A DNA stretch of 64,000 nucleotides, from assembly GCA_030248195.1 (NCBI GenBank), contig JASAND010020542.1, positions 17,545 through 81,544 on the forward strand, read 5' to 3'. The stretch's first letter is position 1, and each line of letters starts with the position of its first letter. The notes under the pieces were generated by a model. The model was not told where the DNA came from, did no database searches, and was given only the letters and a program-made list of their open reading frames with translations. Both the position numbers and the translations under genes were made by a program. Source of the DNA: Trissonchulus latispiculum (lineage: Eukaryota > Nematoda > Enoplea > Enoplida > Ironidae). Positions 21,301 to 33,300 of the stretch are shown here, piece after piece.

Positions 21301-24300
21301 AAAAAAGTTTTGGTCAAAATTTTCAACTTTGAAAATTTTCGCTTCCGGACAAGTTAGGTCCGTTTGTTTTTTTTTTCTGTGTAAGTCACGCTTGGAAAAA
21401 TGCAATTTTGTGCAGAGGTGTTTGAAAGATGTGGACGTTTTCAGCCGGAAAGGTTTATATTTTCTGAATGCCGATATGGTCCCATGTGCCCCGCGCTATA
21501 TTTTTTCGCTGCCCGGCCCGGCATGCCACCTGTGCGGCCGGCCAAAAGTGGCCAAACGGCGTTTTTGGTCAAAAAAGGCAAATTTTGTGTCACGGCCACA
21601 GGGCTCAGGGAACAAGTTAGAGAGACGCGACTTGCTGCATACGAAACTTTGGGATGGGTAGCGTGTCATAACGTTGGCCGATTTTTGATTTAGGTCCTGG
21701 ACCGTTCTGGCGGCCGGTCCAAAGTTAGTCGGTCCAAACGGCCATTTTCGAAAAATTTCTAAGTCCCAACTCCACAGAAGATAGTCAAAAATAGGCCTAA
21801 ATATGCTGTTTTGAGCCATTTAGTGGGACGCATATAAGGGTTGTTGGGGTCGCTGAACACGATGAGCATAGGCGCAGCGCTGTGCGGTGCTGCTATCGTG
21901 CTGTACTATTATGCAGCAACCATAGCACGCTGTCTGTAGACTTACTGTAAACGGCTAAACATATGAAACTTCGTGAAAATTGTGTCTGGAGTAAGGGGGA
22001 ACTGTAGCTATGTTAGTTGGTGCACTCTCTAGCTTCCACCGTGCTGTATGTGCTGCCTCAAACACAGCACAGTCGATAGCAAGTTATTCATTCGTCACTG
22101 GTATTTGAAATTCGGCATACAGATAGTTTAGGACATGACAAACTATTATAGATACGTTTCGTATACTTATTACGATGTTGCTATGTGGTTGCGCTGCAGT
22201 GCAGTGCTGCAGAGGTACAGCACGGCCTATAACTAACTACAGATAAGTTGCAATCGTTCAAAATTTTGCATGCAAGTGCGGCAGAGTATTGCAAATGGTG
22301 CCGTATGAGTTTCCTTCGCTGGTAGTAAAGCTGGCATCTGGTTGCGCTGCAGTACAGTGCTGCTGAAGTACAGCACGGCCTATAACTAGCTACAGGTAAG
22401 TTGCAATCGTCCGAAATTTTGTATAGAAGTGCGGAAGAGCATTGCAAATCGTGCCGTATGAGTTTCCTTCACAGACAGTAAAGTTTGGATCTGGTTGTGC
22501 TGCAGTAGAGTGCTATATGGTATATACAGTAACTAAGACTATTGCAGCCATGGGTATATACTGGATGTTGGATTTCTGTCAAAAGAGAAAAGGGAAGAAA
22601 TTGGAACTTTTCAAGCATCTTTGTTCTGTACTTTCGGTTGACAATTAATGATTGGCGGAATTTTTAAAGTTTCTTTCACACAGCTTTAAGGTTTTTGGTT
22701 TTTACTGAGAACCTTAAAAATGAAATAGGACAAGAATCAAAATGCTCCGGTGGAGCATGAAAAATGCAATATGGGTGACATTAGGTTGTAAATGGACAGA
22801 GGACTAGGTTTTAAAACGTTAATATGGGAGGGGCAGGTTGTAAATGCCAGGAGGACTAGGTTAAAAGCGCACTAATATGGACCAGCTTCGCTGAACAACC
22901 CATATTCGCGGTCACTCATGCTCCACTCCACATGACATGCGAACTAGTAAGATCTACATTCTTCAGCTTTCAAAGCGAGCGGGACGATTTTGAAATATTA
23001 AAGCTGATTTCAAATAAACAGTGCAGTTCTGGTAGAAACGTATTCAAGGTATTTCTTCTGCACTGTCAGCGCAGAATCTTGTATGTATTAAGTTGACGCG
23101 AAAAGCAGTTGACATCATGTACGTGTATTATTATGTAGGGGCGCGATAGCGCCCCTACATAATATGGGTGTAAAGGCGTCTGCGCGGCCTCCTGGAGACC
23201 GTGTTGGCCTGGAGCCAGCTAATTAGAGGTCCGGGAGGGGTAAAAATGTTACCATCGTAAAGTACTCGAGTAGTACTACAAGTATCACCATACTTTTGGT
23301 TCGAATTCGAAACTTCAAATTTTTGCACTTGGCAACAGTTAGTTTGCGTTTGCTTTTTTTTTTTCTAGGTGAATAACGCTTTTCGGAAGTGCATTTTCTA
23401 GCGAAGTGTTGGAACGTTGTGGGCATTTTGGTCCAGTACTATTGTTATATGTTGGTAGACAGTATCCCCCCATGCTACCTTTTTTTGGTCATTTTGGCAC
23501 CTGGCCAATTTTGGCTCTGTGCCAAGGCCCCAAAGTCGGACTTTCGCTATTTTGGCACTTCGGTTGTGGTGGACTTTTTTTCACAGGCTAGCAGCTAGAT
23601 CGGTTTGGTTTATTTTATTTGAATATTTCGGCCAATGCACACAAAGTAACGAGGGGGATTTTTTAATTTCGCTCTGTAGCTTTCAGGAGATAGGCCCAAA
23701 CTTTGCATTTTTTCACCTGTTTTGGCGAAAAGTTTCTAAGTCAATGGCCTAAAAGTCACTAAAAATGGCGTTTTTCCGCCTTGGGGTGGTACCCATATAT
23801 AGTAAATCGGGGTCGCTGAAAACGATGAGCATACTGCTGAGGTCGGTGGATGTGACCCCTGACCCCCAGGGCCTGCGGGTCGGGGGTCAGGTGGGGGTCA
23901 AAAATGAAAGTCTTCAAAGGTGGTCATGTTTGGTATCAAATGAAAGCCCCTGGCGAGGCGATCAACTTTTGTCATTATGCCACCCACAAAAAGTGGCCCC
24001 ACCGACCTGTGGGTGGGTGCCCCACCCACTGTGGGTCGGGTGTGGGTCAAAAATGAAAGTCTTCAAAAGTGGTCAAGTTTGGTATCAAATGACAGCCCTT
24101 GGCGAAGCGATCAACTTTTGTCATTATGCCACCCACAAAAAGTGGCCCCACCGACCTGTGGGTGGGTGCACCACCCACTGTGGGTCGGGTGTGGGTCAAA
24201 AATGAAAGTCTTCAAAAGTGGTCAAGTTTGGTATCAAATGACAGCCCTTGGCGAGGCGATCAACTTTTGTCATTATGCCACCCACAAAAAGTGGCCCCAC

Positions 24301-27300
24301 CGACCTGTGGGTGGGTGCCCCATCCACTGTGGGTCGGGTGTGGTTAAAAATGAAAGTCTTCAAAACTGGCCAAGTTTGGTATCAAATTACAGCCCTTGGC
24401 GAGGCGATCAACTTTTGTCATTGTACCATCCGCGAAAGGTGGCCCCACCGACCTGTGGGTGGGTGCCCCACCCACTGTGGGTCGGGTGTGGGTCAAAAAT
24501 GAAAGTCTTCAAAAGTGGTCAAGTTTGGTATCAAATGACAGCCTTTGGCGAGGCGATCAACTTTTGTAATTATGCCACCCACAAAAAGTGGCCCCACCGA
24601 CCTGTGGGTGGGTGCTCCACCCACTGTGGGTCGGGTGTGGGTCAAAAATGAAAGTCTTCAAAAGTGGTCAAGTTTGGTATCAAATGACAGCCCTTGGCGA
24701 GGCGATCAACTTTTGTCATTATGCCACCCACAAAAAGTGGCCCCACCGACCTGTGGGTGGGTGCCCCATCCACTGTGGGTCGGGTGTGGTTAAAAATGAA
24801 AGTCTTCAAAACTGGCCAAGTTTGGTATCAAATTACAGCCCTTGGCGAGGCGATCAACTTTTGTCATTGTACCATCCGCGAAAGGTGGCCCCACCGACCT
24901 GTGGGTGGGTGCCCCACCCCCAGTGGGTCCGGTGGGGCTCAAAAATGAAAGTCTTCGAAACTGGTCATGTTTGGTATCAAATGAAAGCCCTTGGCGAGAC
25001 GAACAACTTTCGTCATTGTACCACCCACGAAAAGTGGCCCCATAGTTCTGTGTACTGAAATACGCTGCGGGATGCTCGGCTCCTTCTTAACTCATTATAT
25101 AATCTCACTGGAAACGCATCCATCATTAAGCCGGAAAATTAAGCTATGCCAACCAATTAAATTAGTTCAGTTAAACAAGAGAAATTTTGAAAATTTCGCT
25201 TTCTGATTTTTTCACTGCAAAATTTGGTTCCAAAAGGGGATCCACATTTTTGATATGGGAAGTTCGTTCATGGAGGCCTTCCCTTGCCAATTCTCCCTCG
25301 GCCTCGACATACGAGCTAATCTTAAGGCCAATGTTTAACAATATTGGAATATTGTCAGAGAAGATCGGGTTAGATCCTCCTTAGATCGGGTTATAATCCT
25401 TGTGAGCCACGCTAAGGAGTTAATACGAATACTTTATGTAGTTTAACTATTTAAAATCGCCATACCAACCTCTTTACACCTAACTCAGCCTGGGAAGTTG
25501 AGGGACGGTTTTCTTCTTTTATTCCTACTAACGAGTTCAGAAAATGCAGCAAAACGAAATGTCTTACTTGCGATTTTACTGACGAGGGTTCTACCTTTAG
25601 CAGCGCCTACAATGTTAAATTGTACACAATTGCTAACACTAATTTAGTCACTCTCAACTGTAAAACCGCCAATGTTGTATATATATCTGATCACTTGTGA
25701 CCGGTGTGGTATTCAATACGTTGGAGAGACTAAACGTCCGTTACAGGTTAGATTTGGGCAACATAGAAGATCCGTTTTTGGTAACGGTCACTCAAATTGT
25801 AAGCTCATCAAGGAGCATTTTTCTAATGGTAATTGTGGAAACATGACTATCAAAATTATTGAAAAGATTAGGGACGATGTCCCCGAATCAGAGAGCTCCC
25901 GTATTCGTTCAGAACGTGAAACGTTTTGGATACGTCAACTTAAAACTAAATTTCCATATGGTCTTAACGACAAACTACCTGGGGAAAACTTCAGTAAATC
26001 CGTGTTTGCTAATTTCAACAAATTAGAAAGGTTTAGCCGCAAAAGAGGCAAACGTAATCCTAGACGAATTAGGAATAAAAAAATTAATCCTTCTGCGTAC
26101 GTCAATGATGTTCTTTCTAGTTTTCATGCTTCGCCTATGGAAACTAGGTCTAATCTGTTAAATAATTTACATGTTCTCAATAAACAGTCTCTAATTAAAT
26201 TGCTAACGTTTACGGAGGACGACCAGTCCTCTAATGTAATTGAAATTATTCATGACTTTTGTAAACATAAACTTAATTTCTTGGAATCAATTTCCCCTAA
26301 AAAGAAATGCGATAATATAATTTGCTTCGATTTTACAAACAAGCTATTTGACAAAATTGACTTTGGTAAACTATTTAATGAAAGGATGGTTAAAGATCAT
26401 TGGCCGAAAGGGTTAGATCTGAGGCATAGTAGACCCATGCCTGTTTTTAGATACGGACCTACGTTAGCACAGATTTTATGTAACTATAAACAAACTGTGT
26501 CCGAAATTAATACTAATAATCTACTAACAGATAATGATATATGTGATTGTGCTAATAGCCCGTTTAAGGATGCTCATCATAAGCATATAATAACTGGAAA
26601 TTTAGATGTTATTGAGGACGAAGGACTGAAAAAAATTAATGAAATTCGGAGCTAAATTCAGAATTCCTAAAAATTTAAATTATGGAGATGTAAGGAAATC
26701 TTTTTGTGCAGGTTTAGAAGATTTTATTAACAAAAATTGCTTGAAGTTTAACGTACCGGCGTACGAATTTCAGGCATGGAAGATACTTGTTACTAACAGA
26801 TTTAATAGCATGCTAAATTACGAAGCGCAGAATTCTACTAATCTCTCTTATTTTAGATTGGATCAGCAAATAATTAAGAAGATTCACAACAAATTCGTTA
26901 TTACTACTGTTGATAAAGCATCTCATAACTTTGCTGTAATCTGCAAAAAATTTTATGTTAGCAAGTTACTAGATGAAGTTGGATTTAACCGAACTAATCA
27001 GACTTACCAAATTGTTAATACTGAATGTGTGAATGTCATAAGAAATCAGATCTCTTATTCAGAACGGTATGGTATTCCTGCAACACAAAATTTTACGTTG
27101 CCTTTCATGCAAATTATACCTAAATTTCATAAAAATCCGATCGGATTCAGAACTATTATAGCAGCAAAAACTGCATGTACCAAGCCAGTTTCAATTAGGC
27201 TGGGTAACGCATTAAAACTTATTCAAAACTCAATCAAATCTTACTGCAACGCTATTTCGAGATACAGAAGATTTTGCAAACCATTCTGGGTAATTGACAA

Positions 27301-30300
27301 TAATAGAGATATAATTAACGATTTAAATAAGCTAAATAAACGTAATAACTGTAAATCTGTGTATACTTACGATTTTGGACAGCTGTATACTAACCTACAA
27401 CATGCAGACATTCTATCATGTATGAAAAATGTTATTGCACTGGGATTTGGTAAATCTGGGCGAAAGATAATAATACATGAAAAATCTGCAAATTGGGGTA
27501 ATCATTCCAAAAAAGGAATCGTGGTTAATCAAACCGACTTGTATGAAATGTTAGAATGGCTAATAAGTAACTCGTATTTCACTGTTGGGAATCTCCTATG
27601 CAAACAGGTAATAGGGATTCCTATGGGCACTAATGCTGCACCTTTTATTGCTAATTTAGTGTTATTTGATTATGAATATAGATTTATAATGGATCGACTT
27701 AAAGCAGAAGACTATGGTATTGTAGAAAACCTAAGGTATACTTATAGATATATTGATGATATAACAACTGTGGGTGATAAAAAAGTTTTTGATGAACAAA
27801 ACCCAAATATTTATCCTAACTCTCTTACACTTAATAAAGTTAACTCGGATCCTCGTCAAGCAGATGTTTTAGACATTAATATATCTATTGACAATAGTGG
27901 TAAATTTGTTACTGATGTGTTTGATAAAAGAGATAACTTTCCATTTAAAACCCTAATGTTGCCACATGCTTGTAGCAATGTTAGTAAGAGTTGTCTCTAT
28001 AATGTGGTAATGGGGGAAATTAATAGATATGGAAATATATGTAATGTATATGATAATTTTATACGTAAGTCTGTAAAACTGATAGCATTGGCTACCAGTC
28101 AAGGGTATGAGGTAGACCAACTGAAGCTGGCAGTTCGAAAATCTGTTAAAAGGCATAAATTTGACGTAAAGTTCAACACGAATGTGTCCGCAATATGTAG
28201 CAGCATATTTATGTTGCATGTTAACTAACTAGCACGTGTGAATGGGACCACAGGGCAGAAACGACTTTTTGTACAATTTCTGGTATTTTTCCAAAAAGCC
28301 TAAAGCTGTAACTGGTAAGTCGGTACGCCACTGACGAAGCCCACCGATTACCAGTATCAGTCTGGCAGAGTGGTCAGCAAATGAGTGCACTTTAACCCGA
28401 ATAAAAGTTTATGTTTACACTTTAGATACTTGCTTTATCAAATGGCCGTATATATTATATTATGGTTATGAATTTCTTTTTCTTTTAGTTTATTGTAGGG
28501 ATTCTTAGTTTTTGGAAGTTGGTAATTTGGTTTTCACTTTTTATTGGTGTAATCAAATGTGGTGGCGGTCATGAAATGATAGCTCCAGTCTGTCACCTAA
28601 ATGTATACTTGCTTTCTTCAGCTGTATAAATGTAGGTTACCCTTTTTCTTTGCTTTCTCTTGGCGAGGCGATCAACTTTTGTCATTATGCCACCCACAAA
28701 AAGTGGCCCCACCGACCTGTGGGTGGGTGCCCCATCCACTGTGGGTCGGGTGTGGTTAAAAATGAAAGTCTTCAAAACTGGCCAAGTTTGGTATCAAATT
28801 ACAGCCCTTGGCGAGGCGATCAACTTTTGTCATTGTACCATCCGCGAAAGGTGGCCCCACCGACCTGTGGGTGGGTGCCCCACCCCCAGTGGGTCCGGTG
28901 GGGCTCAAAAATGAAAGTCTTCGAAACTGGTCATGTTTGGTATCAAATGAAAGCCCTTGGCGAGACGAACAACTTTCGTCATTGTACCACCCACGAAAAG
29001 TGGCCCCATAGTTCTGTGTACTGAAATACGCTGCGGGATGCTCGGCTCCTTCTTAACTCATTATATAATCTCACTGGAAACGCATCCATCATTAAGCCGG
29101 AAAATTAAGCTATGCCAACCAATTAAATTAGTTCAGTTAAACAAGAGAAATTTTGAAAATTTCGCTTTCTGATTTTTTCACTGCAAAATTTGGTTCCAAA
29201 AGGGGATCCACATTTTTGATATGGGAAGTTCGTTCATGGAGGCCTTCCCTTGCCAATTCTCCCTCGGCCTCGACATACGAGCTAATCTTAAGGCCAATGT
29301 TTAACAATATTGGAATATTGTCAGAGAATCTTTAAAGTGCTAAGAGGACAAGAAAGTAAAATGCTCCTCCGGAGCATGGAAAAGTAATATGGGTGGATGG
29401 GGTGAGGTTGCGAAATCAATAGAGGACTAGCTGTGAAAACGTTTAATATGGGCTAGGTTGTAAAAGAAAGGAGGACTAGGTTGTGGGCGAGCTAATATGG
29501 GCACAGCGTCGCCGAACAACCCATATTCGCGGGCTTGCACGCTTCGCTTCAGCGTTTGTCACATATAGAACGGTCAACATTATAGTAAAAATGTTGAATG
29601 GATAATCTGCGAGAACGTATATAGTAGTTTGCTTTGGTCAGTTTTAGGCTAGCCATATATCTTAAATTTAGTTGGACTATGACAAGTATCGGACAGAAAG
29701 ATAGGGATGTGGCGGTAAAACCATTGGTTCAATCCGGCAGGGTTGCAGTCAATGACAATCGCTATGAAGTTATTCTTTAAATATGCTGTCTGTATATATA
29801 TAAATGCATAAAATGAACACTAGTAAGCTTAGACTTTCTCGAAGGAAAAGTCTGACTGTATAATACATGGAAGTACGAATATTCGGATATAGATTATATC
29901 ATCTAATTTAGAATCTGGAGCCATAATTTATAGTCTAGAAATCTATATAGATGAATGTATAATATTTACAGCCCGCGAATATGGGTTGTTCGGCGACGCT
30001 GTGCCCATATTAGCTCGCCCACAACCTAGTCCTCCTTTCTTTTACAACCTAGCCCATATTAAACGTTTTCACAGCTAGTCCTCTATTGATTTCGCAACCT
30101 CACCCCATCCACCCATATTACTTTTCCATGCTCCGGAGGAGCATTTTACTTTCTTGTATATTAAGTTGTATAATATGGAGAACCACTACATTACACTTGC
30201 AGGCCATGCTAACAAATCGTACAATTTTCCGAAGAACTGCCGATAGCAACAGCCAGCAGCAGCCGATAGAAACTGGGCAATTTTCGCGAATATGGGTTGT

Positions 30301-33300
30301 TCAGCGAAGCTGGTCCATATTAGTGCGCTTTTAACCTAGTCCTCCTGGCATTTACAACCTGCCCCTCCCATATTAACGTTTTAAAACCTAGTCCTCTGTC
30401 CATTTACAACCTAATGTCACCCATATTGCATTTTTCATGCTCCACCGGAGCATTTTGATTCTTGTGTACGTATATATATAATACACCTATTTATGACGTA
30501 TCTTTTTGATTTATTTCTCCTACCGGGAGTAGGGAGAGCAAACAATTTGTTTTCTCTGCTTTAGAAAGTTTAATGGAATTTTTGGTCTCTAAACAACAGT
30601 TTTGGAAATTGACAAAGTTTTTGCTTGCAGGTATTCTTTCCGGTGAAAAGCAACGAATTGATCGCGGCTATGATTTCACTGGAGTTCTGGAATGGTTTGC
30701 AGAAAGGGTGGACAGAATTATTTTGCTGTTTGATGCTCATAAACTTGACATCTCTGATGAGTTCAAGCGTTGTATTGAGGTATGAGCTTTCGATGCGTAA
30801 GTACGTACATGTGCGTGTATGCACATGTAGGTGCTACATTTGATAGGACTTCCGAGTAAATCACGCCTTGTTAGTACTACGTATCTTTTATTACATAGAC
30901 GTGATTCAGAAGGGAACGATTTTTGTCCAAAAAATTTTGGTGAATCCGGAAAGATTTTGAAAATTTTGACCGAAAATCCTTAAAATGTGGCATTTTCTGG
31001 GCACCTTATAGTGAGTGGGGGGGGGGAGCCCAAAAAGTGGGGGCGCCCCCCCCAATAAAGAAAACAGAGGCGTGGGAGCTACACCAAGGTGTATATACTA
31101 GGATTGGGTGGTTAGAAAGTATGAGTCTTCTTGCATTCAGTTACCATGTTATTCTATCGCACTGGATTTTGGTGATAAGAGTTAAATTTTAGTTAAACAG
31201 CAAGGGGCAAACGCAAACACAATGCACTAATAAATAGGAGGACGGCAGACAATATAGTTTGTTTGCCAAAGTTTGTTTTGTTTTTATAAAACAAATTTTA
31301 TGCACTCTACATTTAAATAGTACTCCACTAAATGCGTAAACGAGTAGTTAAAGTTTATATATACTGTTTGTCTAGCCAGGGATTATGGTAATGTTAGTTA
31401 TTCACAAAAAGGGTCCGTTAGAGAAGGGATGGGTGGCCAACAACCAATCGGATTCAGGCAGTCTTAGCCTGATCTGGCGAACCCCCAACAAAGAAGACCT
31501 CTGCTGTCAATGCCTCCAAACGGAGACCTCTTTTGGACCCCCCAATCGGGGTTTCTGCCGGCAGTTGCCATCCCCCCCTCTCCAAATCTGAAATCCCCAA
31601 GAAATTGCTTTACTAAATGAATCAATTCAGTTGTAATTGAATAATGTGGCCGACTTTTTCACTTTATTTTTTATTTTATTTTAGGCATTAGCCGGCAATG
31701 AAGACAAAATTAGAATTGTTTTGAATAAGGCAGATCATGTAGATCATCAGCAGTTGATGCGTGTCTACGGAGCCTTGATGTGGTCGCTTGGCAAAGTGTT
31801 TCGTACTCCAGAAGTCTCACGGGTCTACATTGGTTCCTTTTGGGATTCCCCTCTTCAATATGACATCAATCGAAGACTGTTTGAGGATGAACAGCACGAT
31901 CTGTTTGCCGATCTGCAGTCCTTGCCCAGGAATGCCGCCTTACGAAAGCTGAACGATCTGATCAAGAGGGCTAGATTAGCTAAGGTATTTTTCGATATTT
32001 TCTGAGTTATATACAACATTTTTATTTTTAGAGTTTAAAGTTTTCTGTTTTTTGCACGTCATCCTTTATTGCGTTATCTTCAGGTTTCTGCATGTTCCAC
32101 GAAAGCTGAAACTCCCCATTTATGTTTAGGTTCATGCTTATATTATTGCTCAATTGAAGAAGGAAATGCCTTCCATGATTGGGAAAGAAAAGCGAAAGAA
32201 GGAGCTTATAGCAAGCCTGGATAAAATATACTCTCAAATTCAGGTAGCTAGTTTAGTTTTCCTTGAAAGCAATGATTGTGTTTCCGTTCTTAGCTTGTAC
32301 ACCATAGTCATTGTTCAGAGAACGCTCGAAACTTGCATACAAAGGTTTTCTGGCACAGGACAATCAATTCCCGTAGTTCGCTTTGCCGCCCAAGCTGTGC
32401 GTCTTGCCGCGCTGGTTCCACTTTTAGCCGTCTGGGGTCATATTGGCGACGAGCGCATCCTGGTGGTCCATATCAGGCTCTGCTTAGCCTCTCAAAACTT
32501 AATCTATAGTGTTTTTCTGATGCCCTGAGCACGTTCTTAGTATCCGTTTGCCGTCCGACCCACCGTGCTGGACTGGTTGCACTTTGTCGGCAAGGGTCAG
32601 GAAAATAACCGTTTCCTGGAGGTCCATATTAGGCTCTATTCTTAACTTAGCCTCTCAAAAGTAGAGTTGTGCCGTTAAGAAATTTCCCGGGCCGGGCCCG
32701 GGCCTGCTGAACCGACCGGGCCCGGTCCGGGCCTGCTGAACCGACCGGGCCCGGTCCGGGCCTGCTGAACCGACCGGGCCCGGCCCGGGCCCGGAGGCCC
32801 GATTCAAGGCCCGGTAGGCCCGGCGGCCCGGTGTAGGCCCGGTCGGCCCGGTGAAGGCCCGGCATACAAAAAACAGTGTCAAACAATAGCTAGTGCTATT
32901 TATTACAACTTAGACAACTTCTGGAAGCTTAAATTTGACTTTCTTATGCAGAGAATTTGTGAAAATTATGAAATTTGCACAACAAAAATTTGACCGGGCC
33001 TCATCGGGCCCGACCGGGCCTGGCCGGGCCTCCAAGGCCCGGCAGGCCCGGTAGGCCCGGCTCGGACCGGGCCTCCGCGGCTGACCGGGCCCGGGCCGGG
33101 CCTACCGATCCAACAACCGGGCCCGGGCCGGCCCGGTGCAGGCCCGGCCCGGAGCCCGAGGCCCGATTCAAGGCCCGGGCACAACTCTACTCAAAAGTTT
33201 GTCTGTAGAGGTACCCTGGTACTCTGAGTGCATTCCGGGTATGCTGTTCATTTTGGTGCCCGACTGGCCTTTCTGTCTGTGCCGGTGCCTAATAGGGTCC

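Larger units (their letters stand above)
24693..29328 (+). mobile_element. Penelope-like retroelement with N-terminal GIY-YIG
   Basis: The 670-bp direct repeats at 24693-25362 and 28659-29328 (offset 3966) look identical and flank a coding core, like the pseudo-LTRs of Penelope-like elements. The core encodes a Cys motif and GIY-YIG nuclease first, then the reverse transcriptase. This is the permuted order described for Naiad/Chlamys-type elements, the reverse of canonical Penelope. Part of each direct repeat consists of 149-bp monomers (about 2.5), so the retroelement and the satellite-like array are physically joined. A hairpin with ACTGGTAA..TTACCAGT arms lies at 28309-28353, after the RT stop. 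It sits in EHD intron 2 in the same orientation. Confidence 0.85.
22730..30465. mobile_element. 7.7-kb region bounded by 181-bp inverted repeats
   Basis: The left arm 22730-22910 and right arm 30285-30465 are near-perfect inverted copies, starting ACAAGAATCAAAATGCTCCGG and containing AACAACCCATATTCGCG at the inner ends. They enclose the hairpin-repeat copy, the 149-bp array, the Penelope-like element and a smaller element with related arms (29348-30157). I see no clear target duplication, so this may be one transposon grown by insertions, or two solitary arms. Confidence 0.7.

Noticed and set aside
23977..24651. 224-codon open frame in the tandem array
   Set aside because: It reads through 149-bp monomers in rotating frames; similar frames exist in all phases and none resembles a protein family.
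25340..28430. LTR retrotransposon (Gypsy/Copia or endogenous retrovirus)
   Set aside because: Direct repeats lack TG..CA ends, there is no gag, protease, RNase H or integrase, and the RT and GIY-YIG domains are Penelope-type.
32647..33208. Pro/Gly/Arg collagen-like frames
   Set aside because: They lie inside the GGGCCCGG arrays of a hAT-like element bounded by CTCAAAAG duplications.
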